Of a stretch of DNA of 64,000 bases, positions 34,349-46,582 are shown piece by piece (within the stretch, counting starts at the first letter, position 1; each line of letters begins with the position of its first letter). Below the pieces are notes generated by a model. That model did no database searches. It had not been told where the DNA came from and saw nothing but the letters and a program-made list of their open reading frames with translations. The DNA lies in the NCBI GenBank assembly GCA_009760855.2, contig WPIO01000049.1, forward strand, positions 2,010,001-2,074,000, in the 5' to 3' direction. A program made the translations under genes and the position numbers. Origin of the DNA: Cristatella mucedo. Lineage: Eukaryota > Bryozoa > Phylactolaemata > Cristatellidae.

Positions 34349-35297
34349 GGTTCATAGGTGCTCATGAAATTCCTTAGAAATGGTTGTTGATGTTCATGGT
34401 CTTACATGTCCCATATACCTGGTTCGCTACACACGTTTGTACATTAGCATTTTTTTGGAACTGCATTGCTCACAATTTTGAACAAATAGCGAACCCAACA
34501 GGAAAACCTTTTTGATAGGACTATTTCCCCGAGATCGCTCATTCGGACGAATGTTTACGATCGCGCGATTCGACGGATTGGAACCGCGTCTTTCCGAGCC
34601 TTCTTGTTTGGCTACGTTCCGTCGTACTTTATTTACTGGCGCGAAACCGGACCTGTCATCTTTAGCGATGTTCCATATTTCGGGAAATTATTTCGGCTGA
34701 GCGTTTTCACGGCCAATTGCTATTGAACGCATCGTATTTTACTTTTAAAACGCATCGCGCGGACCAGAATTGTCTTTCGCCACCAAAGCGCCAGTCCACA
34801 AAACATCGGAGCTGCGGAGCAGGCCGAAGCCGCCGTAGCTCAGCGTGTCAAGCGCTTGAGATCGGCGGCTTCGACTCTAAATGCTCGCTACTACTGCATA
34901 CCACTGACTACTGGAGTCCTCAATGGCCTCGCGTCGGTTCGAGCGCCGCAATCGAAGCTAGCAAACGGAGGGAGGCAGAGCGAGAGACGACGGAGGAGGA
35001 TCTCTCCGCCCGTGGGTAACGTCCCAACAATCGACATCGGGGATCGGGCACTCGCACCGAGCGCGGCGCGCTCGATATCTGCGACGTCCACTTTGATTGA
35101 ATTTGGCACTCTCCCCAGGGCTGCCGCATAGCGCCGACACCGGACGCGGCGCGGTCGTTCGATTGCGCTAAATGCGATGACGTATCTCAAGTCGCTGCGT
35201 CGGTGTCGGGTTTCTGAGCGCTGACGAATCGCAGTCCGCGTGGCGCTCTCTTGTGGCCGAGCCCTCGCGGACGCGCAGCGCGGCGGCGCACCGTATT
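34349..35297. other. no recognisable gene; a tRNA-like segment at 34829-34880
   Basis: Mostly unrecognised. GTAGCTCAGCGTGTCAAGCG and, 30 bp on, GGCTTCGACTC resemble pol III A and B boxes of a tRNA-derived repeat. Only one copy is seen. The 34890-35490 ORFs lie in GC-rich DNA and show no motif. Confidence 0.3.
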
Positions 35298-35367
35298 GGC
35301 GGAGGGGAGACGGACTCGCGACGGCTCTGTTTTTTGCCGCGCTCAACGCTTGCTGTGCGGCGTAGGT
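35298..35367 (+). repeat. 70-bp direct repeat, copy 1
   Basis: GGAGACGGACTCGCGACGGC...GCTTGCTGTGCGGCGTAGGT; repeated at 35690-35759 on the far side of a LINE-A fragment. Confidence 0.85.
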
Positions 35368-35439
35368 TGGGCAATGCACCTCTGACAAAGCGCACTGTGC
35401 ACCCCGCCCAACCGGCCTATGGTTTACCACAGACAATAA

Positions 35440-35688
35440 ACATAAACTAACCAGGTCTACTAAGCGAAAGCTTGAAAAAGCATACAAAAGATCTGGACTG
35501 ACTGTCCATCGACAGGCAAATGAAGACTGCTGTAGGTCGCCCCAATCGATCCTTGCAAAGGCAAAGTCGAGCTTCTACAGAAACATTGTTGAATCACAGA
35601 TGCACAATCCAAAAATGCTGATGTCGACGATAAACCATCTTCTCAACCGCTCCCAGGTTAGCTCCTTACCTGATGATCCTTGTGATGG
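35440..35688 (+). mobile_element. LINE-A internal fragment (endonuclease-RT linker)
   Basis: Plus frame encodes KRKLEKAYKRSGLTVHRQA, SILAKAKSSFYRNIVE and PKMLMSTINHLLNRSQ. This is the linker upstream of the RT, overlapping in content with 18334-18071. Both ends are truncated and it lacks the 3' tail. Confidence 0.75.
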
Positions 35689-35689
35689 C

Positions 35690-35759
35690 GGGGAGATAGA
35701 CTCGCGACGGCTCTGTTTTCGCCGCGCGAAACGCTTGCTGTGCGGCGTAGGTAGCGCAA
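35690..35759 (+). repeat. 70-bp direct repeat, copy 2
   Basis: GGGGAGATAGACTCGCGACG...GCTTGCTGTGCGGCGTAGGT, a few changes from copy 1. Confidence 0.85.
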
Positions 35760-36540
35760 GCAGGAAGCTTTACGCTAGCTGGGTTTAACGCTGCGTTTTG
35801 ACAACCGAAAAAGTTTGAATCTTGATCGACCGATCGCTCCCGCTCATCGCTCTCGACCTCAGTCGAGATGTCGCTGCCGTAGATCGACGTCCTAGCCCAC
35901 TATAATATCTATCGCACGCGGGTCTATCCGAGCGATCTGCGATTAAAACGGTACAGACTTGGCTCTCAGCCTTGCGCTAGATGCCTAGCCTACGATGTCG
36001 GACGAGCGAAATGGCCCGCGAAGCCAAGCTACATTTATCGCGAATAGCCGCCGCGGAAAACTAGCTCCTGCTGCTGATTGCACGGCAGGCAATGGCGATC
36101 GTATTTCCAAGCGTTGCGCCGCGTGCTGCTGAACGAATAGTTGGCCGCGAAGGACTTGAATGTGGGACCGCGCAGAGCGCAGCTCCGAGCGCTGCTCCGC
36201 GCGCTGAAGCTCAGCACGCTGCATCCAGCATCGCCTTTCGCTGCGAGCATTGTACAACGCCGACGTCTACTTGCTGCCAGCTGCAAGCACACAGTGCCGC
36301 CGAGGTTCGGCTTGCTGACGAATTCGTAAGATTTGGCAGCCGCTTAAGCTTCTCATTTCGGCTCTGCCCCCTGCTCCCTGCTCCCGCCACCCCCCCCCCG
36401 CCGCCGCTCCTGCTCCCGCTCCAGACAGCCGAGAGTGCGAGCAACGCCGCGCAGGTGCGTAGGCGACGCGTTACTTTGAAGGGTTTCTCGCTAATTCTAT
36501 TGGCATCTCTTCCGCTCGGCTCGAGCGGAGTCGCGAGTGC
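35760..36540. other. no recognisable gene
   Basis: GC-rich in the middle. Overlapping frames occur on both strands at 36035-36330, with no family resemblance I can name. Confidence 0.4.
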
Positions 36541-36632
36541 GCCATTTCGTACGCCGCCATTTCGTACGCCGCCATTTCGTACGCCGCCATTTCGTACGCA
36601 CCCTGCTTCCAGCCCCCGCCATTTCGTACGCC
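36541..36632. repeat. 15-bp minisatellite, 4 tandem copies plus 1
   Basis: GCCATTTCGTACGCC is tandemly repeated at 36541-36600 (last base changed). A fifth copy is at 36618-36632, after a spacer that duplicates CCCTGCTT. Because 15 is a multiple of three it makes a five-residue peptide repeat, but no gene is evident. Confidence 0.95.
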
Positions 36633-36744
36633 CCCTGCTTATAGACTGGCCGGCGACCTGAAACGACATGTCTACGCGGTGTGTGGATCTCCGTCTGCAA
36701 TAGAACACACCCACAAAGAGACGAACTCTTTGTTACGGCGGAGG

Positions 36745-37340
36745 TTCTTCTTCTTTTTATAGCGCACCTGAAGTCCAGAGGGCTCGCTGGCGCACTCAGT
36801 AGCCGCCGAGGATCAAGGGAGGAAGAGAGAGAGAGAGAGTGAGAAGCAAGGCCGAGTCAGGTCGACGAGGGGCGTCTAGAAAGAAAGCGTTCTAGTCGGA
36901 CGCAGGAGATAAGATGTCGTTGCCTGGGAACTATAGAAGGAAGCTCCGTCGCTTAGAACCTGCAATGCTGAATCTGGTGCAGCTGTAGGGTCTTTAAAAA
37001 CCAAAAAATGAAGGACAAAGCTAATTAATTGTGTTCAGAGAGGATCCCGGGACTCGGGAGAAACGAGACCCGGCGCAGCAATCCATACGAAGGAACCAAG
37101 CAGCGATAGGCCAGGCGATAGTCGGTGAAAGAATTTCTCACCGACGGAGGCAGCTGCACAGCTGCCTGAGCCAAACAGAGAGGCGCTCGGCTGAACCTCT
37201 CTGATTTTTTGACAAACCTTGCAGCCACATTCACCATCAGCTGTAAAGGCTTAATGGCTTTTATCAGTATTACTTGCCAATGCTGAATTACAGTAGTACA
37301 GTGCAGACAGAACCGCGGAGCTGTCAAGTGCACGTGTTTT
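36745..37340 (-). mobile_element. LINE-C: diverged LINE related to LINE-B
   Basis: The minus frame has KAIKPLQLMVNVAARFVKKSERF, equivalent to the ATRPVQMAMNMVTRLVFKSQRF region of LINE-B, followed by a diverged C-terminus. The 3' part (ACGCAGGAGATAAGATGTCG, GGAACTATAGAAGGAAGCTC) follows LINE-B order at low identity. Confidence 0.6.
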
Positions 37341-38370
37341 CGCTAAAAACTTGCAAACGTTGCATAGCCGCTACGCATGCGTTCCTAGCTGCACGATTCA
37401 CGCCACCGCCGCCGCCGCCGCCTCTGCCACGGCGGCCTTATAAGCGAGACCGACTCGCGCAGCACGCAATGCGTCACGTGTGTGACGTGCTTGTGTCGTG
37501 CTCGTGTCGCTCGGCAGTATGACGCCGATTGATCGGCAGCACCATGTCGTGACGCCGGCATGTCGTCTGTCTAGCGATGGAGATCTATTTCGGCGGGATG
37601 GTGTCGTAGAGAATCTCGACTGAAATTTTTCCGACGATTCGCGCCTATGTCTATGCAGTCCGCGAGCTCTCCGTGAGCGACAATCCTTTAGAAGGAGGAG
37701 ACTGTGCGATCGTTTGCTATGAATTAAAAAAAACTAAATCCAAGCTGTTAAAGTATCAGCTGAATGAACGATGGTCTTTTCGAATGACTCAGGGACAATC
37801 CAATCCATCCATCCAGTCGCTGGATTAATAATCGAGTAATGACTATTCTACGTTTGTCCATCAGACCTAAGACCAGCGAGGGCTGAGGATAAAGACCCTG
37901 CTGACGAATGACAAGCTATTAGTACAGCACTCCAGGCATCTGCGGAACCCTTGGAGAACGCTTAAAGGGAGGTTGGCGATTATTGACAAGAAGATTAAAG
38001 CAGGCAGACGTGACGTTATCGAGGCACTATTATATGCGATTCTGTAACTAAGAAGGCTTACCAGCAACACAGTCAGTATTTGGTTAGTGAGATCGCTTAG
38101 CTCACCGCCTTCGAAACTGGTTCATAATTAGACTAGCTAGACTTCAGTTTGGGAGCAAGGAGGAAGCGCTGGCATTCATAGGAAGGAAGTCAGCCATTGT
38201 CAAAATAATCTACTGAGAGGAACTACGGATCGCCGCATGTCAGTGATGCGGAAGCCATGCTCACTTGTGTCTTTTTATTTCTGGGCCCTTCCGCGACTGC
38301 AGATAACATTGGGTCTTTTCAAACCGCTGCTGGGTCGACCTCTACGGTTTTCGGAAATATTTACGTTATG
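37341..38370. other. no recognisable gene
   Basis: A short CCG run lies at 37404-37422. Otherwise this is unique-looking sequence with no supported ORF. Confidence 0.4.
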
Positions 38371-39582
<1,212 letters not shown>

Positions 39583-39715
39583 AATAATAATAATAATAAT
39601 GCACTTGATGAAGCGTCCTCAGAGAACTCAATCTCTTTCTAGGCGCTTTACATTTTCTGCAAAGGGAAATGCAATTGAATGTTGAGTAATATTATGCTTG
39701 ATAAACAAGTTGATT
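39583..39715 (-). mobile_element. LINE-A terminal 130 bp
   Basis: (ATA)n tail, TCAGAGAACTCAATCTCTTTC, GGCGCTTTACATTTTCTGC, ATTATGCTTGATAAACAA. Strongly 5'-truncated. Confidence 0.85.
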
Positions 39716-40069
39716 AATGTTGCAGATATCGTTTGTGTTCCGAGTGCTCCGAGTCATTTGCTGTTTAGCAATACGCGCGCGCACACACGCGCTCACAACA
39801 TCCACCCCTCAATGCGGCTTATTCAGCGGTGCTATTTGAAAGGCATTAGGTGAGCCGTGAGCGTAAATCAACCGCTCTCGTACGTTCGTACCTTCGGGAG
39901 CTGAGAGAAAATAAGAACGCGTCCGGCTGGCTGCCACGGCGCGAGCCGGCAATTCCTCCGGTGAGCTGAACCCAAAGAGACCGACGCTAAATCCCCCTAT
40001 GACGACACGTCCTGCCGATCGGCGTGCGTTGAGTCAAACGGTGCTCGACGTTTCGCTTAGAGAGCGTGC

Positions 40070-40200
40070 TGGTTTGGTCCGGTTGTTAAGGCGCTCGGCC
40101 CGACCGAGGTAGGGCTGAGATCGTGGGCTCGAGCCCCGCGGCACATGCGAAGCGCCTGAATAGAGAGATTAAGTTCTCTAAGAGAGCCGCACAAACGAAC
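40070..40200 (+). mobile_element. SINE1 copy
   Basis: GGTTTGGTCCGGTTGTTAAG (A-box side), GATCGTGGGCTCGAGCCCCG (B-box side), GCGAAGCGCCTGAATAGAGA and TTAAGTTCTCTAAGAGAGC. The GGGCGC arm of the tail hairpin has decayed. Confidence 0.8.
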
Positions 40201-40959
40201 TATAGCTATCGGCATAGAGAGCGAAACCTGAGGAACGAACGAGCGCTCCTATCAGGTACCCGCCGCTGTCGTCGTCGGCCAGCCAGCCGCGAAAGGCCGT
40301 AGTCATGGCAACACTTTCCTAGTCGAGCGTACTTTAAGGCTCGCTTTCGCAGCAGCTCGGGATTGCGTCTGCCGCCGGGTCGTCTGCTGACAATGCCGTT
40401 TCTGGGACGCAGAGGTGAAGTGAGTGAACCCTTAACTGGCGGCATCATTAGCGGCCGTCAAGACGTCATATCCCGTCCGTCCATTCTAGTAATTCACGCA
40501 GTCACCAAGTGCCTGTTGAGTATCGCGTACAGAGCCGGGCCGGCCAACTCGGCAGCATCGTACATTCTAGAGCTTATATAAAAAAAAACAGCATTTTGGA
40601 GACTAGTCTTAAGAATCCAGTCGGATGGCGAATCTTGCTCGCAGCTTTAGGCTCTCAAAATGCCTTCGGCTAGACGAATGCATTTTGCGCAGCTTTTGAT
40701 TTGCACGCCGGGTGGCGCAGAGCAGGTGCCCGGTGCACCCGATGTCGTCTACCTCCGGACATGAAAAACTAGAGACTCTCCTCCTAAAAGTCCAAGGAGG
40801 AGACCCCTAACGGGCCATGCACCTTCGGCGGCGCACAGCTGTATCAATGCTCCCCCTGGCTTAGCAATCGCTTGTATTTTTCTTTTTCACGTGGCCTTAT
40901 TATTCTGCCTTCGGACAGCGCACCTTTAGCGTGCAGAGATTTCCTCACGGTCGATGAAC
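40201..40959. other. no recognisable gene
   Basis: Nothing I can assign. The sequence CTCCTCCTAAAAGTCCAAGGAGGAGA at 40777-40802 is a short imperfect inverted repeat. Confidence 0.4.
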
Positions 40960-41576
40960 TGCAGCGTTACTCTGCAGCTAGGCTTGTCTCTCGTGAGCGT
41001 CGCTGTTGCCACATTACTCCACTTCTCGCCGACCTGCACTGGCTACCAGTCAAGCAGCGCATCGACTTCAAGGTTTTGTCGCTCATATTTAGGTCCCTTC
41101 ATTCTGTGGCTCCAGCCTACCTAACAGATCTACTCCCCCACAAGGCCAAGCAAGCATCGTACCACTCACTTTTCGGAAACTAACTGTTTACCCATACCTC
41201 GTACAAACCTCAAATCCTTTGGAGACCGTGCATTTAGTTCGTATGCTCGCAAAGCCTGGAACTCACTCCCGACTTCCGTCACGACAACCCCTGACATGAC
41301 CACATTTAAAAATAAACTAAAAACGCACCTATTTATGGCAGCATTTAGTGGGTACCTGTGATCCTTTCTTCGTGTGCTTATAGGTTCTGTCACTAACCAC
41401 ACTTGCATGCTTTTCCTTTGCATGTAACCCCTAACCGTGTTATTCATGTTGTTTATCAAGCATCATACCACTTGCCATTAGATCGCGTTTCCTTTTGCAG
41501 CAAATGAAAAGCGCCTAGAAAGAGATTGAGATCTTTGAGGGCGCTTTATCAAGTGTATTATTATTAATATTATTAT
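40960..41576 (+). mobile_element. LINE-A, 610-bp 3' portion
   Basis: SAARLVSRERRCCHITPLLA, LHWLPVKQRIDFKVLSLIF, a frameshift, then CATTTAGTGGGTACCTGTGA, GCGCCTAGAAAGAGATTGAG and an ATTATTAATATT tail. Confidence 0.9.
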
Positions 41577-41629
41577 GTCACCTTGGTTGAGTTCTCAGAA
41601 CGGACAGAGCGACCTTCACCTACCGAATC

Positions 41630-41995
41630 ATCAGACTAGGCATCGTACCACCTGCTCATCTGACTCAAATCGCTAAACTGTGCCTCGGACCAACCTCAAA
41701 TCTTTTTGAGACCACGCCTTTAGTTCGTGTGCTCCCAAAGCTTGGAACTCACTCCCGACTGACACTACGAAATCTGCTGACGCGACAGAATATAAAAAGA
41801 AGCAAAAAAACGCTCCTGATCCTCATAGCATTTTTCTCGGGCCACGTAAATTGTCTTTTGTGTGCGTATGTCTTCTGACGCTCTGCTTGATATCACCAAC
41901 TAATTTGACACAGTATCGTTACAGTTTACGTACAGTGCCTAAAAATATATTTCTTTCTGTAGGAGCTCTATCTAAATGTCTTATTGCTATTATGA
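41630..41995 (+). mobile_element. LINE-A, diverged 3' portion
   Basis: AGGCATCGTACCACCTGCTC, GTGCTCCCAAAGCTTGGAAC, then a degraded tail GTGCCTAAAAATATATTTC / GGAGCTCTATCTAAATG. Older than its neighbour at 40.96 kb. Confidence 0.7.
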
Positions 41996-42056
41996 ATTTT
42001 AATTTTATGCAAACTAGCATTCTCAAATATAGTAAAATGCTTATGATGAGATTTTT

Positions 42057-43165
42057 TTTAGGGTTGAGCACGACCTTTACATACAACGACATGAACGTCA
42101 CCCTGAAGGTCACCATGAAGCCTAAACTCTTTTGAAGGGATGTAATGTTTCTCCGCCTGTAACTCCGCAAAGTCATAAATACTATGTGGGTGTTACGCAT
42201 GAGAGTTTTGTATAGCCCACTCACAACCTAAGCGGCTTTCGGTACGCATTCGGTAGCCAACAGACTTTGTCTCACGCAACAAAGAGAAAGCGGGAAGCAT
42301 AGCAGAGTCAGGAGAGCAGTTGAGGTAGTGAGTAGCATGGAAGTAGCAGCTCAGGACCGCTGAAAAGGATGAGCCATAGCCGGCAGCAGGAGAGTAGTTG
42401 TCGTTGCATAAGAACCGTGGAAGCGAGCTCCACAGTCTAGGACCTGCAGAGCGAAAGCTCCTGTCGCCAGCGGTCTTGAAGCAGAGGAATGGAACAACTA
42501 ATTTATTTATTGTCCACGCAAGATCTGAGGGCACGAAGAGGCTGAAACTGGTGCAGCAGATCAGCTAGGTGTGGCGGAGCCAAGCCGTGGCCTTGGCCTT
42601 GTAGGTCAGTGTAAGAACTTTGCTCTGTATCCATTGATCAACCGGCATCCATCCTTGCTCTTTTAGCAAAGGAGACACGTGGTCAAACCTCTGAGACTTA
42701 AAAACTAGCCTTGTAACCATATTCATAGCCATCTGCACTGGCCTAGTTGCTTTCTTTGGCAGCTCAGCCAAAAGGGAATTACAATAATCAAGCCGAGACA
42801 GTACTAAGGCGCTAGTTAAATTTTTGCAAGCCACTGTGGAAGACAGCTCCGAATCTTAGATAGGGATCGGACGTCACGGCTAGCTGCAGAAGCAGTCTTC
42901 TGAATGAAGCTTTTAAAATCTAGGCAGCTGTCGAAAACGACACCTAAATTTCGAGCACGTGGTGATGGTCGCATAACAGCATCACCTATCAGAAGCGCAA
43001 AACCCTTTAATCCAGCGACATGCTTAGAGTGTCCTATGAGCAGTAGTTCGGTTTCATCGTCGTTTAATTTCAGGAAGGTTTCTGACATCCAGGATAAGTA
43101 TAGTTCAAGTGAACCGCTTGCTCCTAAGCTACAAGGAAATGCGTTTTCGCACTGAAGGTGAATGC
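42057..43165 (-). mobile_element. LINE-B, 1.1-kb 3' portion
   Basis: Minus frames give LNDDETELLLIG (RT palm region), RNLGVVFDSCLDFKSFI, SALVLSRLDYCNSLLAELP, LKEQGWMPVDQWIQSKVLTL and SAGPRLWSSLPRFL. The 3' UTR ends CAACCCTAAAAAAAATCTC, identical in form to the end of the 53.2-kb copy. Confidence 0.9.
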
Positions 43166-43399
43166 GGCTACCAGATGCTCAATCCTGCAATATCATGTGT
43201 ACCTTTATTTTCGCCTAAATGAATTCCTGCGAGCACATTACTGGCATCGTGGCTGTTAGTTACTGCTCACTTTGCTTCGACTGCTTTTCGTAGCTATCTA
43301 CTTCATACATGTACAATCGCAGCAACTGCAAATAGCCAGGCCTTTTAATCGCCTCATGTATTGCTCGTCAATGCTCTGCCGTTCTCACTGTCTTACTGG

Positions 43400-43605
43400 C
43401 ACAGTGTCTCCATTCTAACACCACTGCGAGATGTTTGCGGTTCTGCTTGGCTACCGATTGCGTACCGAAAGCTGCTTAGGCTTTGCGTGTGCTAAAGAAA
43501 ACTCTCCTGCGTAAGACCCGCTTAGTCCTTGTGGCTTTGTGGAGTTACAGACGGATGTACATTGCAGTACATCAAAACCTTTTTGGAAAGTGAGTTTCGG
43601 GCTTA
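43400..43605 (+). mobile_element. LINE-B 3' UTR fragment, diverged
   Basis: GGCTACCGATTGCGTACCGAAA, AAAACTCTCCTGCGTAAGAC and GGCTTTGTGGAGTTACAGAC correspond to the LINE-B 3' UTR (53.40-53.52 kb). Confidence 0.7.
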
Positions 43606-44145
43606 GGTGACAGTTTACGATGGCTGCGCCTGGGTCGTTGGCTGACGTCATTCATATAGTGACCAATGGGTCGCTGTCTGACTTCATTTAGACAATTAAT
43701 GTAGCCACGGCTGAGTCCTCAGCGCCCAGTGACTCGGCCGGCAGACTTCGGATAAAACGAGGTAGATAAGGGCAGACATGTTTATGTACCCTGGTGGGCA
43801 CTAAACTCCTACCCGGAACCAAGGAATACCCTGGAATCACCACGAAAACACATTTACAATAGATTGCAGATAGAGCACTGAAATCTAAGAAACGGACCTG
43901 TTCTCAACAATAAAAACCCTTCAGACCAATTAAACGTGCATGAAAATACGCAAATTAAGGAGCTGCCAAACGACTAATAATTTCAATAGGTTCGGTGGGT
44001 ATCGCACGATTAATAAATTCAGCGCGACTGTACATGATTTGTATTGGTTTCGAAAATTGTAAGTGTGGTGGTCCGCACAAATTATGATGATTGTGATAAC
44101 AAAAATAATTACCACACAATTATCAAGAAGAAGAAGAAGAAGAGA
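43606..44145. other. no recognisable gene
   Basis: Two near-copies of GTGACCAATGGGTCG / GGCTGCGCCTGGGTCG-type sequence at 43620-43700. (AAG)n at 44127-44142 is probably the 3' tail of the adjacent SINE2. Confidence 0.4.
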
Positions 44146-44335
44146 ATCTCACCTGATTTAGCACCAGCCTTATTTGTGCAGTGGCAGAAGAGGCTTATCT
44201 GCAATCACCACCACTTGACCGCTTGCAGTTGGCAATAAAGAATCATCCGATTGCAGGATTCGAACCCAATAGCTAGGTCACCTCGGTCGTGAAGAGTGAG
44301 CACCTCCTACGGGCTATCACCACCCAGTAAAGAAA
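44146..44335 (-). mobile_element. SINE2 copy
   Basis: CACCTGATTTAGCACC, GCAGAAGAGGCTTAT, ACCGCTTGCAGTTGGCAATAAA, B-box complement GCAGGATTCGAACCC, CGGTCGTGAAGAGTGAGCAC, CGGGCTATCACC. Confidence 0.85.
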
Positions 44336-44458
44336 GAATCCATGTTTCGTCCAAAGAAAGCTATGTATATTTCTAGGCACTCCGCACGTGCAGTAAAGGA
44401 ACCATATCAATTTTCAATCGAGGACACACAGATACACACAATTTCCTAATACATTGTA

Positions 44459-45020
44459 TTATAATAATAATACCATTTATAAAGCGCCCTCAGAGAACTC
44501 AATCTCTTTCTAGGTGCTTTACATTTGCTGCAAAGGAAACACAATCGAATGGCGAGTGGTATGATGCTTGTTAAACAGCATGAATAACACGGTTAGGCGT
44601 GACATGCACAGGGTCAGCATGCAAGTGTGGTTAGTGGCAGCATGCACAGTGTCAGAACGCATAAGCACATGAAGGACGAATCACAGGGACCCACTAAATG
44701 CTGTCATAAATAGGTGCGTTTTTATTTTTTAATGTGTTCAAGTCAGGGGATGTCGCGACGGAAGTCGGGAGTGAGTTCCAGGCTTTGGGAGCATACGAAC
44801 TAAATGGGCGGTCTCCGAGGGATTTGAGGTTCATACGAGGTATAGGTAACCAGTTAGTTTCCTAAAAGCGGGTGGTACGATGCTTGGTCTTGTGAGGGAG
44901 TAGATCTGATTGGTAGGCTGGAGCCACAGAATGAAGTGACCTAAATGTGAGTGACAAAACCTTAAGTCGATCCGTTGCCAGACTGGTAGCCAGTGCAGGT
45001 CCGCGAGAAGTGGTATTTCA
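44459..45020 (-). mobile_element. LINE-A, 560-bp 3' portion
   Basis: (AAT)n tail, CTCAGAGAACTCAATCTCTTTC, then the 3' UTR blocks and the minus frame PLLADLHWLPVWQRIDL. A full set of family landmarks. Confidence 0.9.
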
Positions 45021-45249
45021 CCCAAAAAATCCATTAACGTAGACACAGCAATAGCTAAAAGGAACGGACAGAGTTCACGAATTTCGTATTATTTATGCTT
45101 CACGTGACTTCTTATCATTTTCCTCGAGCGTCATATTCAGGGCATTCACTGCGTTCTTCTTCATTGATTGAGAGCAGCTCCCAGCTAGTTGCTAGCCTCT
45201 GGCCATTGGAGCTAGTGGGGGTGGGCGATCAGAGAAGGACATATACATA

Positions 45250-45250
45250 C

Positions 45251-45290
<40 letters not shown>

Positions 45291-45291
45291 G

Positions 45292-45326
<35 letters not shown>

Positions 45327-45330
45327 ATGT
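45250..45330. repeat. (TA)n(TG)n
   Basis: Compound dinucleotide tract with two TACGTA interruptions. Confidence 0.95.
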
Positions 45331-46392
45331 ATATTTACTTGTATAAACTACATAGTATAACTTTCTATCATATTATGTCCTCCACGATTTACTCCCACGA
45401 CGTCCTGTCGCCAGAGGCTAACGGCTAATAAACCGATTTTTAGCCGATACGTTCCTTCACTTTCAGTCTGATTGCCGATAGTAATTGCTGTTCAATTGAT
45501 TGATCAAATAGATTGGTAGATCGTTTGATTCAATTGAGGCACTATGCACCTGCATGGCTTGATCGCCTCTAGTAGGTGTGCACCAGTCGTTAATCTTTTG
45601 GCCACGAATTGGACGTCAGACTTAGTCGTCTTTTAAGGTGTGCATCCACTCAGACGCTCGCACTTTGTAACAACCGTCAGCAAGCATCTTGCCGTTTGAT
45701 CGCTTCACCTCCCGGCTTTTGACTGGTAGCTCCATCTGTCGGCTGCTGACCGGATGCCGCTGACTCGAGGCTGAGCCGCCGGCTTCCAAATAAGGAGGAT
45801 CTGTGTACAAGTCAAGAGCCTCGCCTGGTTTTCGAAACCTCGGCTACCTGCCGGCGACATTCAGTGTCAGCAATATCTCTCTGAAACACGACGCCCTGCA
45901 TCGAGTACTAGGTGTTCCAGGTATTCGCCTTTAACTGCCGGATGGGACTGAGGGTGCAGCTAATAGAGCCACCAATAGAGTAGCATCGATCGAGTGAGCT
46001 CGAGAGGGCACGAGATTATATCAATTAACGTAATACAGTTAGGTTCACCACGATTGTCGGAGTGTGTGCAACGGCGCTTACGGTGCTAACGACCAGAGGA
46101 TATGACTCTCAAAGACTCACTACTCGAAGGTGTTCCGGAATTTACCGATGCGGTTGGTGTCTCGTCTTGCCTGTTGCTCCTAGAACCTCTATCCGCCCCT
46201 AAAAACGTTGCTTGACCCTTTAAATGCAAAAATTTTGCACATTCGCATCTGCAATTGGAGCTGTTTTGGCTGCAGCGGCCATTCGGGAAATCCGTTGCAA
46301 AAATAAAGGATGTGGAGCTCCCATGGGTGGAGACAGGAAGTCTGGAAGATGGTCGACGTAGTAGTGCTCATACAGATGACACAGTGCCTACA
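45331..46392. other. no recognisable gene
   Basis: Unique-looking DNA. The AATTGATTGATCAAATAGATTG region at 45490-45530 is locally self-similar. No supported ORF. Confidence 0.4.
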
Positions 46393-46582
46393 GTAATGAT
46401 AGAATATCTTTTTACAGCCCCCTCAGAGAACTTAATCTCTTTCTAGCCACATTACATATGTTGTAAAGGAAGCATGATTGAATGGTCAATGGTAGCATGC
46501 TCAATGACCACAAGCGTAGCATTTTTAGAGGTGGCATGCACAGGGTCAGCATGCAAATATGGTTAGCCGCAGCATGCTCTCA
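46393..46582 (-). mobile_element. LINE-A 3' end, old copy
   Basis: CCCTCAGAGAACTTAATCTC, TTGTAAAGGAAGCATGATTG, GTGGCATGCACAGGGTCAGC. Confidence 0.8.

Noticed and set aside
36092-36661. 189-codon plus-strand ORF and overlapping minus ORF
   Set aside because: Both strands are open, the C-terminal part runs through a minisatellite, and no family is recognisable.
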